DNA of 64,000 nt, taken from positions 186,001-250,000 of the forward strand of contig NZ_VLKU01000007.1 of the NCBI RefSeq assembly GCF_007830335.1, written 5' to 3'. Every line of letters starts with the position of its first letter. The first letter of the stretch is position 1. The stretch comes from Paracoccus sulfuroxidans (lineage in GTDB: Bacteria > Pseudomonadota > Alphaproteobacteria > Rhodobacterales > Rhodobacteraceae). The notes under the pieces are model-generated. The model was not told the DNA's origin, did not search any database, and saw nothing but the letters and a program-made list of their open reading frames with translations. Below are positions 57,777-64,000 of this stretch, piece after piece. The position numbers and the translations under genes were made by a program.

Positions 57777-58477
57777 GCCAGCATCCTGCGCATCAATTCG
57801 GCCTGCATTTGCAGGACTTCCGGCGCGTCATAGGGGCGCGCCATGCCGGGGGCGCGGGGCAGGGTGACCGGCTGCGCCTCAAGCCCGCGTTCGGTCAGCA
57901 GCAGGATTTCATCGCCCAGTCGTGCGGCCTCGGGCGGGTCATGCGTGACCAGCAGCACCGTGCGATCCGCCAGCAGGCGGGCCGCCAGATCCTGCATCCC
58001 GGCGCGGGTGCGGGCATCCAGCGCCGAGAAGGGCTCGTCCAGCAGGACCATGGCCCGATCCTCGAAGAGCGTGCGCGCCAGCGCGACCCGCTGGCGCTGC
58101 CCCCCCGACAGGCGGTCGGGCATATGGCCCGCGCGGTCGGCAAGGCCCACCGCCGCGATCAGTTCGGCGGCGCGCGCCAGATCGGGCGTCTCGCCCCGCA
58201 GCCGCGCGCCCAGTGTCACATTGCCAGTGATGTCGAGCCATGGGATCAGCCCCGGGTCCTGCGCCATCAGCGCAACCGGCAGGTCACATTCCACAAGACC
58301 TTCGAAGCGCACGCCGGTCTCAAGCCCCGCCAGCAGGCGCAGGACCGTCGACTTGCCAACGCCCGAGGGCCCAAGCAGGCAGTTCCAGTCCCCCGCCTCA
58401 AGCTGCAGGTCGATGGGGGCGAACAGCGGCTCGTCCCCCACCCAGGCCTGACCCGAAACGCGCGCAACGACGGTCAT
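57773..58477 (-). CDS. thiZ: Thiamine-precursor ABC transporter ATPase (ThiZ-like)
   Basis: ATPase of 234 residues. Walker A GPSGVGKST, Q-loop ALMAQDPGLIPW, signature LSGGQRQRVALARTL, Walker B MVLLDEPFSALD and switch VTHDPPEA are complete. It overlaps both thiX and tenA by 4 bases. Confidence 0.86.
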   Translation of the reverse strand: MTVVARVSGQAWVGDEPLFAPIDLQLEAGDWNCLLGPSGVGKSTVLRLLAGLETGVRFEGLVECDLPVALMAQDPGLIPWLDITGNVTLGARLRGETPDLARAAELIAAVGLADRAGHMPDRLSGGQRQRVALARTLFEDRAMVLLDEPFSALDARTRAGMQDLAARLLADRTVLLVTHDPPEAARLGDEILLLTERGLEAQPVTLPRAPGMARPYDAPEVLQMQAELMRRMLA

Positions 58478-59151
58478 TCGCGACCAAGCCCCCAGAAACC
58501 GACCTCAAGCCGTGTTGCCATGGTGAAGCGCTTGGACAGTTCGGTCCAGCGCGGCGTGGCCTCGGGGTGATCGCCCAGCCGACGGGCGACGGCGCTGTCG
58601 AGCAGCTGCCCGACCTCGACGCAGCTGGCCTGATAGGCCTCGCCCGCATAGGTGGCGATCCATTCGGCATAGGGATTGTCGGGCGCGCTCTCTTTCGCCA
58701 GCCGCAGACCGATCTCGCCATATCCCAGCACACAGGGCGCAAGCGCCGCCAGCAGGTCAAGAAAATCGCCCGAGAGGCCCGAATCCAGCACATAGCGGGT
58801 ATAGGCGACGTTCGGCACGGCCTCTTCCACCTCGGCCAAAGCCTCGGGCGTCAGCCCGGCCTTGGCGCAAACCTCGGTGTGCAGGGCGCCCAGTTCGGTC
58901 TGCAGCAGCGTGTCGACGGTGCGCGAACAGGCCTGCATTTCCTCCAGCGTGCCCGCCTTCACGACGGCGAAGGCCCAGGCGCGGCAGAAGTTGATCAGGA
59001 ACATATAGTCCTGCACGAGGTAGTTCATGAAGGCGGGCTGGGGCAGGGTGCCCAGCCGGATGCCTTCGACAAACTCATGACGCGTATAGTCGTGCCATTC
59101 CTGACCGGCGGCCTCGCGCCATTCGGTGAAGCATTTGCCGTAATTCGTCAT
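58474..59151 (-). CDS. tenA: Aminopyrimidine aminohydrolase TenA (thiaminase II)
   Basis: Helical enzyme of 225 residues. TenA salvages thiamine by hydrolysing aminopyrimidine breakdown products to HMP. The catalytic cysteine is in LAALAPCVLGYGEIG (about residue 137), as in TenA_C type enzymes, and EGIRLGTLPQPAFMNYLVQDYMFL is the N-terminal family segment. It lies between transport genes and thiY; this fits salvage of imported pyrimidine. Confidence 0.9.
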   Translation of the reverse strand: MTNYGKCFTEWREAAGQEWHDYTRHEFVEGIRLGTLPQPAFMNYLVQDYMFLINFCRAWAFAVVKAGTLEEMQACSRTVDTLLQTELGALHTEVCAKAGLTPEALAEVEEAVPNVAYTRYVLDSGLSGDFLDLLAALAPCVLGYGEIGLRLAKESAPDNPYAEWIATYAGEAYQASCVEVGQLLDSAVARRLGDHPEATPRWTELSKRFTMATRLEVGFWGLGRE

Positions 59152-60098
59152 TCCGTCGCCTCCTCGGCACCCGGGTCGATGGCCAGCGCCGAGACGGGCA
59201 GGACCTTGTCGACCAAACCGGCCTCATGCAGGAAGGTCTCGAACCGGGCATAGCGGCCATGGTCCAGCGCCGCCGGGCTTTGCGAAAAGCGGGGCAGGGT
59301 GTCTTTCCAGGCCTGGGTGTTCAACTCATCCTTCAGGTCGGGCGCGGTGGCCGAGAAGACCTCCCAAGCGTCATCGGGATGGTTCACGCTGTATTGCGCG
59401 CCGCGTTCAACGGCGGACAGGAAGCGCGTGATCACATCGCGGTTCAGCTTGTCGGAATTGGCGACGAAGATCAGCTCATCATAGGTCGGCACGCCCTGTT
59501 CCTCGACGAACAGGCATTTGCCCTCGGCTCCTTCGATGCGCATCTGCGTCAGTTCGAAGTTGCGATAGCCGCCGATGGTGGCATCGACTTGCCCGGTGAT
59601 CAGCGCCGGCCCCAATGAGAAGTTGACGTTGATCATCTCGACATCATCCGGCGTCAGGCCCGCCTTGTTCAGCATCGCCGTCACCAGCGCGCTTTCCACG
59701 CCCGAGACGGAATAGCCGATCTTCTTGCCCTTCAGATCCGCGACCTCTTGCACGGGGCCATCGGCGCGCACCATCAGGCAGTTCAGCGGCGTTGCGACCA
59801 GCGTGCCGACGCGGGTCAGCGGCAGGCCCTCATGCACCTGCAGATGCAGTTGCGGCTGATACGAGACCGCCAGATCGGCCTTGCCCGCCGCGACCAGTTT
59901 CGGCGGATCGGCCGGGTCGGCGGGGGCGACGATCTCGACCTCAAGCCCGGCGTCCTTGAAGAAGCCCTTTTCCTGCGCGACGATGATCGGGCCGTGATCG
60001 GGGTTCACGAACCAGTCCAGCATCAGCGTGACCTTGTCTTCCGCAAGCGCCGGTTGGGCCAGGAATGCCGCAAAGGCAGCGATGGCAAGGGGTTTCAT
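59148..60098 (-). CDS. thiY: Thiamine-precursor binding protein (ThiY-like, NMT1 domain)
   Basis: Periplasmic protein of 316 residues. Signal peptide MKPLAIAAFAAFLAQPALAE. VTLMLDWFVNPDHGPIIVAQEKGFFKDAGLEVE is the NMT1/THI5-type opening; WF-x-N-P-x-H is also found in ThiY. Predicted to bind formylaminopyrimidine or similar compounds. Overlaps thiF and tenA by 4 bases each. Confidence 0.88.
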   Translation of the reverse strand: MKPLAIAAFAAFLAQPALAEDKVTLMLDWFVNPDHGPIIVAQEKGFFKDAGLEVEIVAPADPADPPKLVAAGKADLAVSYQPQLHLQVHEGLPLTRVGTLVATPLNCLMVRADGPVQEVADLKGKKIGYSVSGVESALVTAMLNKAGLTPDDVEMINVNFSLGPALITGQVDATIGGYRNFELTQMRIEGAEGKCLFVEEQGVPTYDELIFVANSDKLNRDVITRFLSAVERGAQYSVNHPDDAWEVFSATAPDLKDELNTQAWKDTLPRFSQSPAALDHGRYARFETFLHEAGLVDKVLPVSALAIDPGAEEATE

Positions 60099-61060
60099 TC
60101 GTCGTCTCCTCCAAGAGCCAAAAGGGTGATTTCGCCATTCCAGCGATGGGCCAGCCGGTCAGCCGCGCGCCATGCGCGCAGGCCCGAGCGGCAGGCCAGA
60201 ACTGCCCGCTGCCCGTCATCGGGCAGGGGGCCGGTTGTTCCATATTCGGGCATGCGCAAGGCGTCCGGGGTGGCCTTGCGCGGCGCCTCGGTTTCCGGGC
60301 GCAGGTCGATGACCAGATCGCCCGCGCGCAGATCTTCGCGCGCGATGAAGCGGGGTCCGTCCGCCTCGGGGGCGGTGTCAAAGCGGAATTGCGTGAGGCG
60401 CAGCCCCGCATCCAGCCGGATGAATTGCCCCAGCGGAGAGGGCTGCAGCTCCAGCAGCACCGACAGCGCCATCTGCGCCTGCATGCAGCCCAGCATGCCG
60501 ACGACCGGGCCCAGCACGCCTGCCGTGGCGCAGGTCTGGCCGCTGTCGGGCGGGTCGGGAAACAGCGCCCGCAGGCTGGGCGCACCGCCGCAAAAACCGC
60601 CGACATAGCCCTGCATCCCCAGGGCCGAGGCGGAAATCAGCGGCACATCGGCCTGAAGGCAGGCATCCGACAGCGTATAGCTGGCCGCATAGCTGTCAGC
60701 GCAATCCAGCACGATATCGGCATCCGCCACCAGCGCGGGCGCATTCGCGGGCGTCAGCCGGTCGACCAGCGCGGTGACCTGAACCTCGGGGTTGAGGCGC
60801 GCCACGGCCTGCATGGCCGCCTGCACCTTGGGCTGGCCGATGTCCTTCATGCGGTACATCGGCTGGCGGTGCAGGTTGGTTTCCTCGACCAGATCGGGGT
60901 CGATCAGGGTGATCTGGCCAATGCCCGCGCCCGCCAGATATTGCAACGCGGGCACGCCCAGACCGCCCGCGCCGACCACCAGCACCCGGGCCAGCGCCAG
61001 CCGGTTCTGCCCCTCGGGGCAGACCTCGGGCAGGATCATCTGGCGGGCATAGCGGCTCAT
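60095..61060 (-). CDS. thiF: ThiS adenylyltransferase ThiF with C-terminal rhodanese-like domain
   Basis: E1-like enzyme of 321 residues that adenylates the ThiS C terminus. N-terminal RYARQMILPEV and the ATP loop VVGAGGLGVPALQYLAGAGIG are clear, as is DLVEETNLHRQ. After about residue 245 a rhodanese-like domain follows (DLVIDLRPE and the active loop VLACRSGLRA with a cysteine), as in MoeZ-type fusions. It lacks the zinc CxxC pair seen in some ThiF and MoeB proteins. Start at ATG 61060 overlaps the thiE stop; an in-frame upstream ATG exists at 61078. Confidence 0.87.
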   Translation of the reverse strand: MSRYARQMILPEVCPEGQNRLALARVLVVGAGGLGVPALQYLAGAGIGQITLIDPDLVEETNLHRQPMYRMKDIGQPKVQAAMQAVARLNPEVQVTALVDRLTPANAPALVADADIVLDCADSYAASYTLSDACLQADVPLISASALGMQGYVGGFCGGAPSLRALFPDPPDSGQTCATAGVLGPVVGMLGCMQAQMALSVLLELQPSPLGQFIRLDAGLRLTQFRFDTAPEADGPRFIAREDLRAGDLVIDLRPETEAPRKATPDALRMPEYGTTGPLPDDGQRAVLACRSGLRAWRAADRLAHRWNGEITLLALGGDDE

Positions 61061-61653
61061 GCGGTGACCTGCAGCCATTCGCGGATGCGCCCCTCGGGGT
61101 CGGCATTCAGCGTGATGTCGGTCACGGCCGAGGCGATGTCGGCACCTGCCGCAAAAGCCTCACGCGCGCGGTCCGGGGTGACGCCGCCAATGGCGACCAG
61201 AGGCGTCGTGCCGACCAGCTTGCGCCATTCGGTCACGCGCTCCAGCCCCTGCTGTTCCCATTTCATCTTCTTCAGGATCGTCGGCCAGACCGGGCCGAGC
61301 GCCACGTAATCGGGGGCCAGCGCCATCGCGCGGTCCAGTTCCGCATGGTCATGGGTCGAGACACCCAGCCGGATCCCGGCCTTGCGGATCGCGGGAATGT
61401 CGGCGCTGTCCAGATCCTCTTGCCCCAGATGGATGAAATCGCAGCCCAGCTCGATCGCGAGTTGCCAATAGTCGTTCACGACCAGCGTCGCGCCATGCTG
61501 ACGGCAGAGGTCGCGGCTGCGGATCAGTTCTTCGCGAAGCTGCGCCTCGGGCAGGTCCTTGGCGCGGATCTGCACCAGCTTGACGCCCAAAGGCAGGGCG
61601 CGCGCGATCCAGTCGGCGCTGTCGAAGATCGGATAGAAGCGGGGCAGGGTCAT
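61057..61653 (-). CDS. thiE: Thiamine-phosphate synthase
   Basis: TIM-barrel enzyme of 198 residues coupling HMP-PP with the thiazole phosphate. [49 protein letters not shown] and [12 protein letters not shown] are the substrate sites; the family C-terminal [10 protein letters not shown] is present. Start at ATG 61653, overlapping thiG by 4 bases; an upstream open frame reads through thiG and is not used. Confidence 0.92.
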   Translation of the reverse strand: MTLPRFYPIFDSADWIARALPLGVKLVQIRAKDLPEAQLREELIRSRDLCRQHGATLVVNDYWQLAIELGCDFIHLGQEDLDSADIPAIRKAGIRLGVSTHDHAELDRAMALAPDYVALGPVWPTILKKMKWEQQGLERVTEWRKLVGTTPLVAIGGVTPDRAREAFAAGADIASAVTDITLNADPEGRIREWLQVTA

Positions 61654-62414
61654 CCCAGAACGGCCTTTCCAAAGACGGGGGTCGAGGGCGCGGCCATGTC
61701 GCGGGCCTCGATGGGGGTGGCGGCATAGGCGAATTGCCCGGCCTGAATGGCCATGGCCATGGCGCGGGCCATGGCGACCGGATCGCCTGCCTTCGCGACG
61801 GCGGTGTTCAGCAGCACGGCGTCGAAGCCCAGCTCCATCGCCTGCGCGGCATGGCTGGGCAGGCCGATGCCCGCATCGACGACCAGCGGCACATCCGGGA
61901 AATGCGCCCGGACCGAACGCAGCCCATAGGGGTTGTTCAGCCCCCGGCCCGAGCCGATGGGCGCGCCCCAGGGCATCAGCACCTCGCAGCCCGCGTCCAG
62001 CAGGCGACCGCAGACCGACAGATCCTCGGTGCAATAGGGGAAGACCTGAAAGCCGTCGTCCGACAGGATCTTCGCGGCCTCGACCAGTGCGATCACATCG
62101 GGGCACAGGGTGTCGTCGTCGCGGATGACCTCCAGCTTGATCCAGGGGGTGTCGAAGACCTCGCGTGCCATCTGGGCGGTGGTTACCGCCTCGCGGACCG
62201 AGTGGCAGCCTGCAGTGTTCGGCAGGACGGCGACGTTCAGGTCCTTGATGAGGCGGTGGAAATCCTGCCCCTGCCCACCTTCGCGGCGCAGCGAGACGGT
62301 GGCGATCCCCGCCTGCGAGGCGCGGAAAGCGTCCGCCATGATCGCGGGCGAGGGGTAAAGCGCCGTCCCCAGCATCAGGGCGCTGTCGATTTCGGTTCCG
62401 TAAAAGACCGGCAT
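61650..62414 (-). CDS. thiG: Thiazole synthase
   Basis: Forms the thiazole phosphate from DXP, dehydroglycine and ThiS-thiocarboxylate. The 254-residue TIM barrel has the catalytic lysine in WIKLEVI (about residue 93), [30 protein letters not shown] and [32 protein letters not shown], all diagnostic. Lies 3 bases after thiS. Confidence 0.95.
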   Translation of the reverse strand: MPVFYGTEIDSALMLGTALYPSPAIMADAFRASQAGIATVSLRREGGQGQDFHRLIKDLNVAVLPNTAGCHSVREAVTTAQMAREVFDTPWIKLEVIRDDDTLCPDVIALVEAAKILSDDGFQVFPYCTEDLSVCGRLLDAGCEVLMPWGAPIGSGRGLNNPYGLRSVRAHFPDVPLVVDAGIGLPSHAAQAMELGFDAVLLNTAVAKAGDPVAMARAMAMAIQAGQFAYAATPIEARDMAAPSTPVFGKAVLG

Positions 62415-62417
62415 CGG

Positions 62418-62615
62418 TCAGCCCCCCTGCATCGGTGCGACGACTTCCAGCGCGTCGCCGTCTTTCAGCGCGGTCCCGGCGCGGCTGGCGGCGGGCAGGA
62501 AGTCACCATTCAGCGCGGTCGCGACGCGCGCCTCGCCCAGCCCGATCTGGGCCAGCGCGTCCTGCACAGAGGGGCCGTCCAGTTCGCGGATCTCTCCGTT
62601 AAGCGTGATTTTCAT
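62418..62615 (-). CDS. thiS: Sulfur carrier protein ThiS
   Basis: Ubiquitin-like protein of 65 residues ending in the required diglycine (APMQGG), where ThiF places AMP and a sulfur relay makes a thiocarboxylate. It begins MKITLNGEIRELDGP; VATALNGDFLPA and LKDGDALEVV follow. Its first 17 bases overlap the end of thiO. Confidence 0.93.
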   Translation of the reverse strand: MKITLNGEIRELDGPSVQDALAQIGLGEARVATALNGDFLPAASRAGTALKDGDALEVVAPMQGG

Positions 62616-63579
62616 CCATGAACTCCGGTGTCTGGCCTGTTTGCAGATGGTCGGCGGCCATGCGGGCCACGGCGGGGGCCAGAAGATAGCCGTGGCGGTA
62701 AAGGCCGTTTGCGAAAAGCGTGCTGCCGCGACGGCGCAGCCGGGGCAGGTTGTCAGGGAAGGCGGGGCGGGCGTCTGCGCCCAGTTCCAGGATCTCGGCC
62801 TCGGCAAAGGCCGGGTGCAGCGCATAGGCCGAGGACAGGATCTCGACCGCCGCGCGCGCGGTCACATGGGTCCGCGCGCCGGATTCCAGCATGGTCGCGC
62901 CCAGCATATAGACGCCCTCGCCACGCGGCACGACGTAAAGCGGGATGCGCGGATGCAGCAGGCGGACGGTGCGGGTCAGGTTCACCTCGGGGCAGCGAAT
63001 GACCATCATCTCACCCCGGACGCCGCGCAGATCGGTCAGCTGGTCGCGGGCCGAAAGGCCGCGCGCGTCGACGGTCAGGCCGGGGGCCTCGCCCTCGGGC
63101 AGGAATTCGACGCCACGCTCCTTCAGGCGCTGGCGCAGGGCGGCCAGCGATTTGCGCGGGTCCAGATGCGCCTCGGATTCATAGTAAAGGCCGCGCGTCA
63201 TCCGGCCCGCCAGATCGGGCTCCAGCGCGCCAATCTGGTCGCCGTCCAGCAGCTGGTGATGGGTGGTCAGCCGGGCGAAACGGTCAAGCTCGGTCCGGTC
63301 GCGCGACATGGCCAGCACCAGCGTGCCGCGCCGGGTGACGGGCGCGCCATTGGCTTCCCACCAGTCGGCGGCATCAAGGCCAAGGCGGACGACGACAGGT
63401 TCGGCGCTTTCGCTTTCGCAATGCGGCGCCAGCATACCGCCCGCCCACCAGCTGCAGGCCTGCGGGCCGGGGCCAAGCGCCGGGTCGATGATGCGGACCG
63501 GCAAGCCGCGATTGGCAAGCTCGGTCGCGATGGTCAGGCCCATGACGCCTGCGCCGCGAATGGTGATGGTCTGGGTCAT
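62599..63579 (-). CDS. thiO: Glycine oxidase ThiO
   Basis: FAD enzyme of 326 residues that supplies dehydroglycine for ThiG. FAD fold TIRGAGVMGLTIATELANRG (residues 6-25), QACSWWAGGMLAPHCE and MLGATMLESGARTHVTARA are typical, and the end GLYRHGYLLAPAVARM is the C-terminal FAD site. It overlaps thiD by 4 bases and thiS by 17. Confidence 0.92.
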   Translation of the reverse strand: MTQTITIRGAGVMGLTIATELANRGLPVRIIDPALGPGPQACSWWAGGMLAPHCESESAEPVVVRLGLDAADWWEANGAPVTRRGTLVLAMSRDRTELDRFARLTTHHQLLDGDQIGALEPDLAGRMTRGLYYESEAHLDPRKSLAALRQRLKERGVEFLPEGEAPGLTVDARGLSARDQLTDLRGVRGEMMVIRCPEVNLTRTVRLLHPRIPLYVVPRGEGVYMLGATMLESGARTHVTARAAVEILSSAYALHPAFAEAEILELGADARPAFPDNLPRLRRRGSTLFANGLYRHGYLLAPAVARMAADHLQTGQTPEFMDENHA

Positions 63580-64000
63580 GCGCTGGGCCAGATTTCGTGG
63601 AAATGGTGGACGGGGCCGTGGCCCTGACCAACGCGCAGCCGGTCAGCGGCGCGGATCGCGCCCTGCAGCCATTCATGCGCGCGGGTAACGGCGTCGGGCA
63701 CGGTCATGCCGCGCGCCAGCCCAGCTGCCACGGCCGAGGACATCGAGCAGCCGGTGCCATGCGTGTTCGCCGTCTGCTGGCGCGGGGCGGAAAGGGTCAG
63801 CGGCTGCGGGCCGACCAGCAGGTCGGTGCAGACCTCTCCCCGGCCATGCCCACCCTTCATCAGGACGTGGCGCGCGCCCAGCCGGATCAGCAACTCGCCC
63901 TGCCGGGCCATGTCATCGGCCCCGTCGGCCTCGGGTTCATCCAGAAGCCGTGCGGCCTCGGGCAGGTTGGGGGTCAGGACGGTCGCGAGCGGGATCAGCC
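63576..64000 (-). CDS. thiD: Hydroxymethylpyrimidine/phosphomethylpyrimidine kinase, C-terminal part (cut by window edge)
   Basis: The C-terminal 140 or so codons of a PfkB-like kinase of thiamine synthesis. VLTPNLPEAARLLDEPEA (from the edge inward), LGARHVLMKGGHG and the catalytic HGTGCSMSSAVAAGLARGM with the anion hole and aspartate-equivalent region are diagnostic of ThiD. The start is outside the window, together with any TPP riboswitch of the operon. Confidence 0.93.
   Translation of the reverse strand, partial: LIPLATVLTPNLPEAARLLDEPEADGADDMARQGELLIRLGARHVLMKGGHGRGEVCTDLLVGPQPLTLSAPRQQTANTHGTGCSMSSAVAAGLARGMTVPDAVTRAHEWLQGAIRAADRLRVGQGHGPVHHFHEIWPSA

Overview
The window looks like chromosomal DNA of a GC-rich alphaproteobacterium of the Rhodobacterales, most likely Paracoccus or a close relative. 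The evidence is the GC-rich codon use, the NepR-EcfG-PhyR stress locus, the aroE-coaE-dnaQ block, the hemJ-rho-mnmE-mnmG-rsmG-parA-parB order beside a replication origin, and a gfa / glutathione-dependent formaldehyde dehydrogenase / fghA / xoxF / cytochrome c553i cluster like the one known from Paracoccus denitrificans. This is inference from gene content; no database was searched.

Layout. 1-362: start of a FUSC-type membrane protein that runs off the left edge. 635-3773: aroE, coaE, dnaQ and a YihY/BrkB-type membrane protein. 3777-7203: general stress response locus (sensor kinase, EcfG sigma factor, a 50-residue NepR anti-sigma factor, divergent phyR) with a readable EcfG promoter. 7309-13639: nagA, glpD, glpK, a nitronate-monooxygenase-like flavoprotein and an aldo/keto reductase. 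13658-22740: a nearly complete selenocysteine unit on the minus strand (tRNA-Sec, selB, selA, fdhE and the fdoGHI formate dehydrogenase), whose catalytic subunit has an in-frame UGA followed by a textbook SECIS hairpin. 22902-25216: the two-component glycine betaine monooxygenase gbcAB. 25370-25735: probable chromosomal origin (DnaA boxes plus an AT-rich stretch). 25755-32978: hemJ, rho, mnmE, mnmG, rsmG, parA, parB with two parS sites, one covering the mnmG start codon and one inside rsmG. 33111-38044: grpE and hrcA, divergent from rph, rdgB, a RidA-family gene, hemW and a DUF454 gene. 38227-40406: polar amino acid (cystine-like) ABC transporter. 40495-44377: glutathione-linked formaldehyde oxidation (gfa, flhA, fghA) interleaved with a ClpP-like protease and a GNAT acetyltransferase. 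44554-55605: the lanthanide-type methanol dehydrogenase xoxF, its cytochrome and xoxJ, then a block of periplasmic proteins and an ABC transporter of the kind that accompanies PQQ-dependent alcohol oxidation. 55713-57048: wrbA and mobA. 57045-64000: thiamine synthesis and salvage operon (thiXZ, tenA, thiY, thiF, thiE, thiG, thiS, thiO, thiD), cut by the right edge.

How it fits together. Much of the window describes one carbon route: methanol (XoxF) and betaine methyl groups (GbcAB) yield formaldehyde; Gfa, FlhA and FghA turn it into formate; FdoGHI oxidises formate to CO2 into the quinone pool. The formate dehydrogenase needs molybdenum cofactor (mobA is present) and selenium (selA, selB and tRNA-Sec are present; selD is not in the window). 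The least explained part is 47938-55605, where several conserved periplasmic proteins and an ABC transporter surround the quinoprotein genes with no known substrate.
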